DNA from: an uncultured Prochlorococcus sp.
GTDB lineage: Bacteria > Cyanobacteriota > Cyanobacteriia > PCC-6307 > Cyanobiaceae
Length of the DNA: 64,000 nt
Direction of reading: 5' to 3'
Assembly: GCA_902595175.1 (NCBI GenBank)
Contig: CACJPB010000005.1
Location: forward strand, 1 to 64,000
Both the position numbers and the translations under genes were made by a program. Shown in pieces: positions 18,678 through 26,961 of this stretch; the stretch's first letter is position 1, and each line of letters starts with the position of its first letter. A model generated the notes under the pieces. The model was not told where the DNA came from and did no database searches. It saw nothing but the letters and a program-made list of their open reading frames with translations.

Positions 18678-20174
18678 TTATGGATGGAAACCAAAAATGG
18701 AATTATTTCTTTTTTTAATTTCTTTTATGAAGGTACTGTAATTTTCAGAGACTGATAGTTCTGGATAAATTAAGTCATTTATTTTTTTCTGAAGATTATG
18801 CTTATCGTTTAAAAATAAAACAGATTTTTCTAGAACCTCAACCATAATTGAAACCGCAGTACTTGCTCCCGGAGAGGCTCCCAACAAAGCAGATAATGAT
18901 CCATCAGAAGAATTTACAATCTCAGTTCCAAATTTCAAAGAACCGCCACCTTCAGTTTTTTTAATTATTTGGACTCTTTGACCAGCATTCTTTAAATACC
19001 AATCAGAAGGATTAGCTGATGGCATCATATTCTTTAGATTCTCAACTCTTGAGTTATGGTTCTTTAATGATTGTGATATTAGGTAATTAATTAAATCGTT
19101 GTTCTTGAAACCAACGTCTAACATAGAAAAAATATTATTCTTTTTAATTGAACTAAATAAGTCAAAGTATGAACTTTGTTTTAGAAATTTCGTTGTAAAT
19201 CCAGCAAAAGGTCCATATAAAAGAAGTTTTTTATTATCAATCCATCTGGTGTCTAAATGAGGCACAGACATTGGTGGCGATCCAATATCAGCTTTACCAT
19301 AAACTTTTGAGTTATGTTTTTCTGTTAGATCTTTTTTCTCGCAAATAAGCCATTTCCCACTAACAGGAAATCCACCATAACTTTTTGCTTCTGGAATTTT
19401 TGATTTTTGTAAATAATTAATTGTTTTTCCACCAGCGCCAAGAAACACATAGCCAGCTCTAATTGAAGTTTTTCTACCTTCAGAACTTATTTCTAGCTCC
19501 CATTGTTTTTTATCAATTTTCTTTAAATCTACTAATTCTGTTTTGTATCTAATTTCAACATTTTTGTTTAAGGAAACTGATGACAAATACTCTTTAGTTA
19601 AAGCCTCAAAATTAATATCAGTTCCTCTACCTATTCTGGTAGCAGCAATTTGAGTAGATGGATTTCTATCGTTTGTTATTAGAGGAGCCCATGATGAAAT
19701 TTCATCAAAAGATGTAGAAAATTCCATATCGATAAATTCAGGATTTTCTGTCATTTTCTGAAATCTTTTTTTTAAAAAAGAAATATTATCCTGACCAGAA
19801 ACAAAGCTAATATGAGGAATAAATTTTAGAAACTTCTTAATATCAATTTTCCCTGATTCATACAATGAGGCCCATAAAGACATAGATGTTTCAAAAGAAC
19901 GATTTATTGAGAGCGCTTTATCTATTATTAGATTTCCTTTTTCATCTAAAGGGGTATAGTTTAATTCGCAATTAGCGGCATGTCCTGTACCTGCATTATT
20001 AAAAGCGCCAGTACTTTCACTTCCTGGAGCATTTAATTTTTCTATAATAAGAAATTTTATATCTGGTAAAACTTCTGAAATTAGGAGGGCTAAAGTACTA
20101 CTCATTATCCCTGCTCCTACTAAGACTGCATCAAAGTAGCTATTGTCATTAGTGGGATTTTTAGATGAAGTCAC
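18678..20174 (-). CDS. mqo: Malate:quinone oxidoreductase
   Basis: This 498-residue FAD enzyme oxidises malate to oxaloacetate and passes electrons to the quinone pool at the membrane. The N-terminal FAD fold is [16 protein letters not shown], and family blocks such as [41 protein letters not shown] and [20 protein letters not shown] are present. The start is GTG. Its presence fits marine picocyanobacteria, in which Mqo serves in place of an NAD-dependent malate dehydrogenase (established for the group, not shown here). Confidence 0.95.
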   Translation of the reverse strand: MTSSKNPTNDNSYFDAVLVGAGIMSSTLALLISEVLPDIKFLIIEKLNAPGSESTGAFNNAGTGHAANCELNYTPLDEKGNLIIDKALSINRSFETSMSLWASLYESGKIDIKKFLKFIPHISFVSGQDNISFLKKRFQKMTENPEFIDMEFSTSFDEISSWAPLITNDRNPSTQIAATRIGRGTDINFEALTKEYLSSVSLNKNVEIRYKTELVDLKKIDKKQWELEISSEGRKTSIRAGYVFLGAGGKTINYLQKSKIPEAKSYGGFPVSGKWLICEKKDLTEKHNSKVYGKADIGSPPMSVPHLDTRWIDNKKLLLYGPFAGFTTKFLKQSSYFDLFSSIKKNNIFSMLDVGFKNNDLINYLISQSLKNHNSRVENLKNMMPSANPSDWYLKNAGQRVQIIKKTEGGGSLKFGTEIVNSSDGSLSALLGASPGASTAVSIMVEVLEKSVLFLNDKHNLQKKINDLIYPELSVSENYSTFIKEIKKRNNSIFGFHP

Positions 20175-20244
20175 AACAGAAAATTATCTTTTTTGCAATT
20201 AATCAGATTTCTTTCTAGGCTTATTATAAAGTTAATCCAAAATT

Positions 20245-20490
20245 ATGAGTACTGAAACACTCTCGCTAACAAACGAAAATGTAGAAAAAGTCCTGGACGA
20301 GCTAAGACCTTTTTTAATTTCTGATGGAGGTAATGTAGAGATTGCAGAAATAGATGGTCCAATTGTCAAAGTCAGACTTCAAGGAGCATGTGGTAGTTGC
20401 CCAAGTAGCACTATGACTCTCAAAATGGGTATTGAAAGAAAGTTAAAAGAAATGATTCCTGAAATAAGCGAAGTTGTCCAAGTTTTATAA
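20245..20490 (+). CDS. NifU-like Fe-S scaffold (Nfu)
   Basis: This 81-residue protein is the stand-alone Nfu domain: [20 protein letters not shown], then the cluster-binding CxxC in [14 protein letters not shown]. It delivers Fe-S clusters; in cyanobacteria NfuA is the main carrier for photosystem I clusters. The length is normal for the single-domain form. It is divergent from mqo, with 70 bases between. Confidence 0.94.
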   Translation: MSTETLSLTNENVEKVLDELRPFLISDGGNVEIAEIDGPIVKVRLQGACGSCPSSTMTLKMGIERKLKEMIPEISEVVQVL

Positions 20491-20512
20491 AAATTTTTAA
20501 CTGAAATATATA

Positions 20513-20770
20513 TTATTTAGTTTTTAATTCCTTCAACAAAGATGATTCCATATCAAGGCAATCGATAGGAAGTCCTTGACCAATAGCGATTAAAAGGGGT
20601 GCAAGAATTCCTAAAGTAAAAACTAAATTTGATTGGCTTACATCATATTTACTCAAAGTAAAAGTTATCAAATAAATAATTGAAAAATAAGCATGTAGTG
20701 AAAAAAATTCTTTTGGCTTTAACACTGGCCACCTTAAAGTATTTCCCAAGAAATATAAAAAACCTGTCAT
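20513..20770 (-). CDS. Hypothetical small membrane protein, 85 aa
   Basis: The protein starts MTGFLYFLGNTLRWPVLKPK and has two hydrophobic segments (about residues 25-40 and 49-66), then a polar C-terminus. It looks like a small two-helix membrane protein. I do not recognise the family. It converges on the Nfu gene. Confidence 0.6.
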   Translation of the reverse strand: MTGFLYFLGNTLRWPVLKPKEFFSLHAYFSIIYLITFTLSKYDVSQSNLVFTLGILAPLLIAIGQGLPIDCLDMESSLLKELKTK

Positions 20771-20896
20771 AAATAAATAGTTACATGAAGATTAAACCAA
20801 ATATAAACATAAACCTTTTTAGAGACTATTTATAAAAAAATTTACCTAAGATAATAATTAAAAAAACATTAAATCTTCGTTTCTATTTGTAAAAGC

Positions 20897-20926
20897 TAGA
20901 CATGCAGTCAAAAATACGCTTATAAT
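20897..20926 (+). promoter_or_regulatory. Sigma-70-type promoter for the DUF4278 gene
   Basis: A TAGACA hexamer at 20897-20902 is spaced by 18 bases from a perfect TATAAT at 20921-20926. Transcription would begin near 20933, giving a leader of about 93 bases before the preferred ATG. It is one of the best promoter matches in the window. Confidence 0.7.
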
Positions 20927-20932
20927 TATTTG

Positions 20933-21025
20933 GTAGCAATTGCTACTTTTTCGTTCACCCTCATTTGAGGGCGCAGTTCGAGTCATACCATGGAACGGGG
21001 GATGGCCGTGTTGTCACATCGAAAC
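20933..21025 (+). promoter_or_regulatory. GC-rich structured 5' leader of the DUF4278 gene
   Basis: The leader begins with a perfect 14-base palindrome GTAGCAATTGCTAC followed by five T, then a hairpin CCCTCA-TT-TGAGGG (20958-20971), then a GC-rich stretch in which TTCGA near 20977 can pair with TCGAA just before the ATG. The base composition is strikingly richer in GC than the surrounding sequence. It looks like a regulatory RNA element (attenuator or binding site), but no known riboswitch class is recognised. Confidence 0.5.
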
Positions 21026-21199
21026 ATGACTACTTTAACTTACAGAGGTAAAAACTACGTTCAAAACAAAGAAGCTGCTAAAAAGCAACTTGTTGAACTT
21101 ACCTACAGAAGAAACGTATACACCAACAGAATGGATGACGCTTCTTCAAGTAATGAAAAAGCAGAATTAAATTACAGAGGTGTTAATTACACTAAATAA
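21026..21199 (+). CDS. DUF4278 protein with three repeats
   Basis: The 57-residue protein from this ATG starts MTTLTYRGKNYVQNK. It contains three copies of the short motif LxYRxxxY: TLTYRGKNY, ELTYRRNVY and ELNYRGVNY, which is the DUF4278 pattern. An in-frame ATG at 20990 would add 12 residues (MERGMAVLSHRN) but would place codons in the structured leader; I prefer the inner ATG. It has its own promoter and terminator, so it is a single-gene transcript. The function is unknown. Confidence 0.8.
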   Translation: MTTLTYRGKNYVQNKEAAKKQLVELTYRRNVYTNRMDDASSSNEKAELNYRGVNYTK

Positions 21200-21216
21200 T
21201 TTAATTAAACAAATTA

Positions 21217-21246
21217 AAAGCCCCTTTTTAAAGGGGTTTTTTTTTG
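21217..21246 (+). terminator. Rho-independent terminator after the DUF4278 gene
   Basis: CCCC and GGGG arms extended by T/A pairs (CCCCTTT / AAAGGGG) form a strong stem, followed by nine T. It ends the single-gene transcript 20 bases after the stop codon and closely precedes the methyltransferase gene. Confidence 0.88.
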
Positions 21247-21276
21247 GCTATATTTATCAAGAGTCCTTTAAAAAAT

Positions 21277-22071
21277 ATGTCTGAAAGTTGCTGTAATACA
21301 AACACATCGAATAAAGCACCTAATCAATTCGATCATAAAGATGCGATTCAAGAAAGATATGGCTCAGCGGCACAAGAAAAAGAAAGTTGTCTTTGTACAC
21401 CAGTTGGGTTTGATCCCGTTTTACTAGAAGTAATTCCTCAAGAGGTTATAGAAAGAGACTATGGGTGTGGTGATCCAACAAAATATGTTCAAAAAAATGA
21501 TATAGTCTTAGATCTTGGAAGTGGTAGCGGCAAAAATGCTTTCATTTGTGCCCAAATTGTTGGAAAAGAAGGGAAAGTTATTGGAGTTGATCAGAATCCT
21601 GACATGCTTTCTTTATCAAGATCAGCATCTAAAGAAGTTTCAAAAAATATAGGTTTCAACAATACAGAATTTCTAGAAGGTTCGATTGAAAAACTTGATG
21701 AATTAGATAAAGATTTAAATCCATTAATCTCAGATAAATCAGTTGATATTATTTTAAGTAATTGCGTTTTAAACTTGGTAAGTCCAGAATCTAGAAATAA
21801 CCTTCTAAATAACATAAAAAGAGTTTTAAACGATAATGGAAGAATTGCAATTAGCGATATCGTCTCTAACAAAAAAGTACCTTTAAGATTGCAAAATGAT
21901 CATGATTTATGGACAGGATGTATTAGTGGAGCATGGTATGAGCCAGACTTTATAAGTGATTTTAAAGAATTAGGATTTAAAAATTTAAAATTTGTAGAAA
22001 GGAGTGCTGAACCTTGGAAAGTAATTGAGGATATTGAATTTAGAACAGTAACTTTAGTGGGCAATATTTAA
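21277..22071 (+). CDS. Arsenite methyltransferase-like SAM enzyme
   Basis: This protein of about 264 residues has a SAM-binding domain DLGSGSGKNAFICAQIVG and belongs to the ArsM-like branch. It has an N-terminal CC pair, YGCGDPT, and the two family cysteines in SNCVLNLVSPESR and in CISGAWYEPDF, which correspond to the conserved arsenic-binding positions. The frame is open from a TTG at 21244 inside the terminator T-run, so the ATG at 21277 is chosen. Expected activity is As(III) methylation; this is inferred from motifs. A class V aminotransferase follows after 31 bases. Confidence 0.8.
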   Translation: MSESCCNTNTSNKAPNQFDHKDAIQERYGSAAQEKESCLCTPVGFDPVLLEVIPQEVIERDYGCGDPTKYVQKNDIVLDLGSGSGKNAFICAQIVGKEGKVIGVDQNPDMLSLSRSASKEVSKNIGFNNTEFLEGSIEKLDELDKDLNPLISDKSVDIILSNCVLNLVSPESRNNLLNNIKRVLNDNGRIAISDIVSNKKVPLRLQNDHDLWTGCISGAWYEPDFISDFKELGFKNLKFVERSAEPWKVIEDIEFRTVTLVGNI

Positions 22072-22102
22072 AAAAATTCAAGAGTTGAAAATATAAATTT
22101 CC

Positions 22103-23278
22103 ATGAGAAATAATCTAAGAGATCAAATACCCGCATTAAAAAATAAGTATTATTTCAACTATGGCGGTCAAGGACCATTACCAAAATCTTCTCTAGAAGC
22201 AATAGTTAAAACTTGGGAGATTATCCAAGATTTAGGACCATTTACCAATGATATGTGGCCTTTTATTTACAAAGAAATATTAACCACAAAAAGAATCATT
22301 GCGCAAAAATTAGGTGTCAATTCAAAAAATGTAGCTTTTACCGAAAATATCTCTTCCGGTATGATTTTACCCTTTTGGGGAATAAAAGCAAAAGAGGGAG
22401 AAGAGTTGTTAATAAGTGACTGTGAACATCCTGGAGTAGTGGCTGCAAGTCGAGAATTTTGCAGAAGAAATAAATTAATATTCAAAATTTTGCCAATCCA
22501 AAAAATTAAAAATCTAAGCGACGCAAATCTAATTTTAGAGATTTTGAAAAATCTAACTAGTAAGACTAAGATCCTAATTATTTCTCATATCTTATGGAAC
22601 TTTGGATATAAAATTCCTTTAAAAGAAATTTCTATCGAATTAAAAAATAATCGAGAAAACTCTTATTTAATTGTTGATGGTGCTCAAACCTTTGGGCACA
22701 TAAATATTGAAAAAGAAGTTTTTTATTCTGATTTATATTCAATAACTTCTCATAAATGGGCATGTGGACCAGAAGGACTTGGAGCCATTTATGTCTCAGA
22801 TAGATTTATTCTTGAAACAGATCCAACAATAATTGGTTGGAAATCATTAAAAAAAGAACAAGGCATTTATGAGCCTTCAGATAATCTTTTTCATGATGAT
22901 GCAAGGAAATTTGAAATAGCTACCTCTTGTATTCCTTTACTTGCTGGGCTTCGGAATTCTTTAGATCTTTTGGATAAAGACTGCCATGAAAAAGAAAAAA
23001 ACAAAAATATCAAAAAATTAAGTGGAAAACTTTGGGATGAATTAAATCAATCAAAGGGTATTGAATTAGTTTTAGAAAAAAAATATTTAAATGGGATTGT
23101 TAGTTTTAATATCGAAAATATTAAAGATAAGGATAAATATGTAAAAAAACTTGGAGAAAAGAAAATTTGGATTAGAGTTTTAGAAGATCCAAAATGGTTT
23201 AGAGCATGCGTACATCAAATGACTACAGAAGCTGAGATTGATTTACTTGCTAGAGAAATAAAAAAAATATTGACTTAA
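22103..23278 (+). CDS. Class V aminotransferase (cysteine desulfurase / cysteine lyase-like)
   Basis: This 391-residue PLP enzyme has the NifS/IscS/Csd fold: an N-terminal YYFNYGGQGPLPKS, an IVDGAQTFGHINIE stretch with the aspartate that binds the PLP nitrogen, and the Schiff-base lysine in SITSHKWACGPEGLGAIYV. It lacks a clear IscS-type catalytic cysteine loop, and resembles the cyanobacterial cysteine/cystine lyase group. The exact substrate is uncertain. It is probably cotranscribed with the ArsM-like gene. Confidence 0.78.
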   Translation: MRNNLRDQIPALKNKYYFNYGGQGPLPKSSLEAIVKTWEIIQDLGPFTNDMWPFIYKEILTTKRIIAQKLGVNSKNVAFTENISSGMILPFWGIKAKEGEELLISDCEHPGVVAASREFCRRNKLIFKILPIQKIKNLSDANLILEILKNLTSKTKILIISHILWNFGYKIPLKEISIELKNNRENSYLIVDGAQTFGHINIEKEVFYSDLYSITSHKWACGPEGLGAIYVSDRFILETDPTIIGWKSLKKEQGIYEPSDNLFHDDARKFEIATSCIPLLAGLRNSLDLLDKDCHEKEKNKNIKKLSGKLWDELNQSKGIELVLEKKYLNGIVSFNIENIKDKDKYVKKLGEKKIWIRVLEDPKWFRACVHQMTTEAEIDLLAREIKKILT

Positions 23279-23306
23279 AGATCTATTGATGCAAAAAAAA
23301 CTTAGT

Positions 23307-24011
23307 TTACCAAGGTATCTCCGAGTTGTCCCATGCAATAAATTTTCCTGTAGATTCTGGTGATTGATTTTTAATAATATTGATCAAGAGTTGGGAGGAT
23401 TTTTCTTTACTAAATAATTTATGTTCTGGAACAAATTTATGAAAAGGTCTAGATAAATCAGTATCTACTGTTCCTGGATGAAGCAATGTGATAGCTGCCT
23501 TTGGGAAACGTCTAGCCCATTCAATACTTAAAGATTTAAAAAACTGATTTTGCGCAGATTTTGCAGCTCTATATGAATACCAACCTCCAGTTTGATTATC
23601 TCCAATGCTACCAACTCTTGCACTTATACTTGCAAAATTAAAATCAAAATCTTTTGGTATAAATTCTTCAATCGCTTTAGCTAATAAAATAGGAGAAAAG
23701 GCATTTATTGAAAAACTTTCCATCATATTTTTTTTATCAAGATGTTGTAATCTTTTTTCTGGTTGAAGAGAATTACTATGAAGTCTACCCGTAGCATTAA
23801 CAACTAGCCTTAATTTTGCAGGATGATTTGATATTTTATTTTTCAACTGCAAAAGGGATTGAGAATCCTCTATATCTAATTCCCAAAAAGGGTTAAATTC
23901 ACTTTTTCTTCCACACAAAACAACATCTAAATCTTTTTCACTTTCATTCAGATCTTTAGCTAGTTGTGTTCCAATTCCACCTGCGCCTACAACTAAGGCT
24001 AAGCCTTTCAT
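23307..24011 (-). CDS. Short-chain dehydrogenase/reductase, CsgA-like
   Basis: This 234-residue Rossmann oxidoreductase starts LALVVGAGGIGTQLA, a nucleotide-binding glycine motif, and continues with VNATGRLH and the active-site pair YSYRAAKSAQNQF (YxxxK). The Ser/Tyr/Lys set is consistent with NAD(P)H use. The length is normal for a classical SDR. The substrate is unknown. Confidence 0.85.
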   Translation of the reverse strand: MKGLALVVGAGGIGTQLAKDLNESEKDLDVVLCGRKSEFNPFWELDIEDSQSLLQLKNKISNHPAKLRLVVNATGRLHSNSLQPEKRLQHLDKKNMMESFSINAFSPILLAKAIEEFIPKDFDFNFASISARVGSIGDNQTGGWYSYRAAKSAQNQFFKSLSIEWARRFPKAAITLLHPGTVDTDLSRPFHKFVPEHKLFSKEKSSQLLINIIKNQSPESTGKFIAWDNSEIPW

Positions 24012-24092
24012 TTTATTAAAAATAACTCCATTAATTCTAAGAAACTTTTCTTGTAATTTGCGTAAAAATCTTTCTTATTTAATTAGGAAATT

Positions 24093-25628
24093 TTATTGAG
24101 ATTTATTTTTTTCTTTTAATAATTTATAAGCTATTTTTCTATCATCAAAATTAATAACTTTATCATTGAGAATTTGGTAGTCTTCATGTCCTTTTCCTGC
24201 AATTAAAACAATATCTTTTTTATTGGCAAATTTAATAGATTCATTTATTGCTTTAAATCTATCAATTTCAATTGTTATTTTTTCTCTTTTTTTTATACCC
24301 ATCAAAATATCATTTACTATCTTTTGGGGTTCTTCTGATCTTGGATTATCTGAGGTTATAAAAAGTTGATCAGACAACTCTTCAGCTATTGATCCCATCA
24401 AAGGCCTTTTACTACGATCACGATCTCCGCCACAGCCAAAAACAGTTATTAGTTTCCCTACACAAAGTTTTTTAATTGATTGCAAAACTTTTTTTAATCC
24501 ATCAGGAGTGTGGGCATAATCAACAATTACTGTTGGAAGAGATCTTGAAACGTCATTATCATCAATTTGTATTTTCTCCATTCTCCCAGGAGCACCAGGG
24601 AAAGATTGTATTAACTTTGATAAATCTTTTAAAGAAAAATTCAGTTTATACAAAATTGTTATTGCTTGAATCGCATTCATTAAATTAAATTCACCAACAA
24701 GTGGAACAAAAAGTTGAATTTTTTCCCTAGGTGTATGAAAAATACAAGTGGAACCACTTTCAGTAAATTTTTTATCTGTTACGAAAAAAAAATCATCATT
24801 TTCAAATTCACTTTCAGTAATCTTTGTAGAGACTAATAAAGATCTTTTTTTAAGATCAGATGATAATTTAGATATCCAATGGTCATCATGATTTAATACA
24901 CAAATCCCATCTTTTTCTTTTAAGTAAGGTGGGAAAAATAATTTTCTTTTTGTTTGAAAATATGATTCCATATCTGGGTGATAATCAAGATGATCTTGAG
25001 TTAAATTAGTAAAAATAGCCGCCTCAAATTCGCATCCTGATATCCTGTTTTGAGCAATAGAATGAGAACTTACCTCTAATATCGCGAATTCAGATTCTGC
25101 CTCAAGAGCAGCATTTAATTTATTTTGAAGTTTATCAGCGAACTCAGTTGTATGAGAAGCTACTTCAGAGAAACCGGGCCATCTGTTGAATAAGGTCCCA
25201 AACAACGCAGTTTTTTTTCCTAATTTTATTAAAAGATATTCCAATAAAAAAGTAATCGTCGTTTTTCCATTTGTACCCGTAACACCAATAAGTTTAAGGT
25301 TTCTTGAAGGCCTATTCCAAAACTCAGCGACTATTTGACCAAAAATATAATCTAAATTATCCTCTATAACCAAAATCCTTTTTCGATCAATAGATCCAAT
25401 TTTCTGTTTTGCAGCAGGCCCAATAATGGCAGCCTCTGCTCCATTTTCAATTGCCTCAATACAAAATTTTCCTCCATCAACATTTAAACCAGGCATTCCT
25501 AAAAATAAAGTTCCTTTTTGTACTTCTTTAGAGTTAAAAGAAATATTATTGATTTCTTGATCGATAAGATTTGATGAAGGAATAATTCCTACCAAATCTA
25601 ATAGTTTATGTAATTTTATAGATCTCAT
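24093..25628 (-). CDS. murE: UDP-MurNAc-L-Ala-D-Glu:meso-diaminopimelate ligase
   Basis: This 511-residue Mur ligase adds the third amino acid to the peptidoglycan stem peptide in the cytoplasm. The ATP loop is GVTGTNGKTTITFLLEYLL, the central domain shows SHTTEFADKL and LEVSSHSIAQNRISG, and the C-terminal domain has the DNPR motif in TSDNPRSEEPQ, which selects meso-diaminopimelate. It is the third gene of the yidD-glutaredoxin-murE series. Confidence 0.96.
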   Translation of the reverse strand: MRSIKLHKLLDLVGIIPSSNLIDQEINNISFNSKEVQKGTLFLGMPGLNVDGGKFCIEAIENGAEAAIIGPAAKQKIGSIDRKRILVIEDNLDYIFGQIVAEFWNRPSRNLKLIGVTGTNGKTTITFLLEYLLIKLGKKTALFGTLFNRWPGFSEVASHTTEFADKLQNKLNAALEAESEFAILEVSSHSIAQNRISGCEFEAAIFTNLTQDHLDYHPDMESYFQTKRKLFFPPYLKEKDGICVLNHDDHWISKLSSDLKKRSLLVSTKITESEFENDDFFFVTDKKFTESGSTCIFHTPREKIQLFVPLVGEFNLMNAIQAITILYKLNFSLKDLSKLIQSFPGAPGRMEKIQIDDNDVSRSLPTVIVDYAHTPDGLKKVLQSIKKLCVGKLITVFGCGGDRDRSKRPLMGSIAEELSDQLFITSDNPRSEEPQKIVNDILMGIKKREKITIEIDRFKAINESIKFANKKDIVLIAGKGHEDYQILNDKVINFDDRKIAYKLLKEKNKSQ

Positions 25629-25637
25629 ATAAAAAAA

Positions 25638-25940
25638 TTATTTTTCCAGAATGGTACTAATATTTTTTTGAAACCAATTCTTTAATTGATCATCTTTTAA
25701 TCTTGGAGAAATGCGAGGCAATTCTATGATCTCCTCGGACCTAATTTTTTCAACAGCAATAACAGGTACTTCATAATCATATTTTTTATATTTATCTTTA
25801 TATAAATCGACCCTATCAATATCAATTTCTTTAAGCTCCTCTAGATTAGGGAATAACTCATTAAGATTTATTTTTGCCAGTTTGTTTTTTAATGAATCAC
25901 AAAGGCAACATCCCTGCCTAACAAAAATAAATATTTTCAT
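25638..25940 (-). CDS. Glutaredoxin-family protein (DUF836)
   Basis: This 100-residue thioredoxin-fold protein starts MKIFIFVRQGCCLCDSLKNK, with a CxxC-type motif CCLCD near residue 11 and a cis-proline in YEVPVIAV. This is the DUF836/glutaredoxin-like family of unknown substrate. It is 4 bases from yidD and 9 bases from murE, so all three likely share one transcript. Confidence 0.85.
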   Translation of the reverse strand: MKIFIFVRQGCCLCDSLKNKLAKINLNELFPNLEELKEIDIDRVDLYKDKYKKYDYEVPVIAVEKIRSEEIIELPRISPRLKDDQLKNWFQKNISTILEK

Positions 25941-25944
25941 TTAT

Positions 25945-26181
25945 TTAGTCAGGCACAGGATCACATCCACAGGGAGTTAAAGGATGACATCTGCTTAATC
26001 TTTTTAAAGTTAACCACCCTCCCTTCCAAGGACCATGTCTAGTAATTGCCTCATATCCATAAGAGCTGCAACTTGGAATAAATCTGCATTTTGGTCCAAA
26101 AAAAGGAGAAAACCACTTTTGATAAAACGAAATCATAAAAAGAAGTATAGAAGTAATTGATTTATTAATAGTTTTGAACAC
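25945..26181 (-). CDS. yidD: Membrane protein insertion efficiency factor YidD
   Basis: This 78-residue protein has the family signature CRFIPSCSSYGYEAITRHGP, the WLTLKRLSRCHP stretch and the C-terminal GCDPVPD. It assists YidC/Sec insertion at the inner membrane. The N-terminal amphipathic helix is present. It leads the yidD-glutaredoxin-murE group and is divergent from rpsD. Confidence 0.95.
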   Translation of the reverse strand: MFKTINKSITSILLFMISFYQKWFSPFFGPKCRFIPSCSSYGYEAITRHGPWKGGWLTLKRLSRCHPLTPCGCDPVPD

Positions 26182-26276
26182 TTTAATGATGTAAAATAAT
26201 AATCCCAGTAGTAATTAGTTTAATTGAATTTAATCAATTATCCAATTTATTGCAATTTTCTATTTAATTTAAAATT

Positions 26277-26885
26277 ATGTCAAGATACCGCGGCCCCAGA
26301 TTAAGGGTTACGCGTCGCTTGGGAGAACTACCAGGTCTCACCAGGAAAGCTTCAAAGAAGTCTAATCCTCCAGGTCAGCACGGCCAAGCCCGTCGCAAGC
26401 GATCAGAATATGCAATTCGTCTAGAAGAAAAGCAGAAACTTAGGTTTAATTATGGAGTTTCTGAAAAACAACTAGTACGTTATGTGAAAAAAGCTAGAGC
26501 TCAAGAAGGATCTACAGGTACTAACCTACTAAGACTTTTAGAAAACAGACTTGATAATGTTTGTTTTAGATTGGGTTTTGGAGGTACCATTCCAGGCTCA
26601 AGACAATTAGTAAATCATGGCCATGTAACCGTTAATGGAAAGGTTCTTGATATTGCTGGTTATCAATGCAAATCAGGCGATGTAATCGGAATTAAAGAAA
26701 ACAAAGCAAGCAAAAAACTTGTAGAAGGTAATATAGAATTCCCTGGCTTAGCAAATGTCCCGCCTCATCTTGATTTAGACAAGCCTAAATTAACGGGAAA
26801 AATAAATGGGAAATGCGATAGAGAGTGGGTGGCTCTTGAAATAAACGAACTACTAGTTGTTGAATATTATTCAAGAAAAGTTTAA
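26277..26885 (+). CDS. rpsD: 30S ribosomal protein S4
   Basis: This 202-residue S4 binds 16S rRNA early in small-subunit assembly. It begins [20 protein letters not shown], contains the S4 RNA-binding domain [12 protein letters not shown] with [20 protein letters not shown], and ends with [15 protein letters not shown]. The length and sequence are canonical. It is followed by an 11-base inverted repeat and stands alone, not in an alpha-type operon. Confidence 0.98.
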   Translation: MSRYRGPRLRVTRRLGELPGLTRKASKKSNPPGQHGQARRKRSEYAIRLEEKQKLRFNYGVSEKQLVRYVKKARAQEGSTGTNLLRLLENRLDNVCFRLGFGGTIPGSRQLVNHGHVTVNGKVLDIAGYQCKSGDVIGIKENKASKKLVEGNIEFPGLANVPPHLDLDKPKLTGKINGKCDREWVALEINELLVVEYYSRKV

Positions 26886-26905
26886 TACTACTTTTCTTTG
26901 GATTA

Positions 26906-26938
26906 TTAAATCTCTCATTTTTTAAAAGAGAGATTTAA
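26906..26938 (+). terminator. Inverted repeat after rpsD
   Basis: A perfect 11-base inverted repeat, TTAAATCTCTC and GAGAGATTTAA, encloses an 11-base AT loop 20 bases after the rpsD stop. It has no long T-run after it, so it may be a terminator or a 3' end stabiliser. Confidence 0.6.
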
Positions 26939-26961
26939 TTTAATTCTTATTTTTAAAAATA

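Noticed and set aside
20950..21000. tRNA-like stretch GTTCGAGTC in the DUF4278 leader
   Set aside because: It resembles a T-loop, but no matching T stem, acceptor stem or anticodon arm can be drawn.
20990..21025. Earlier ATG start for the DUF4278 gene
   Set aside because: The extra 12 residues fall in the structured leader and do not fit the family's N-terminus, although it cannot be excluded.
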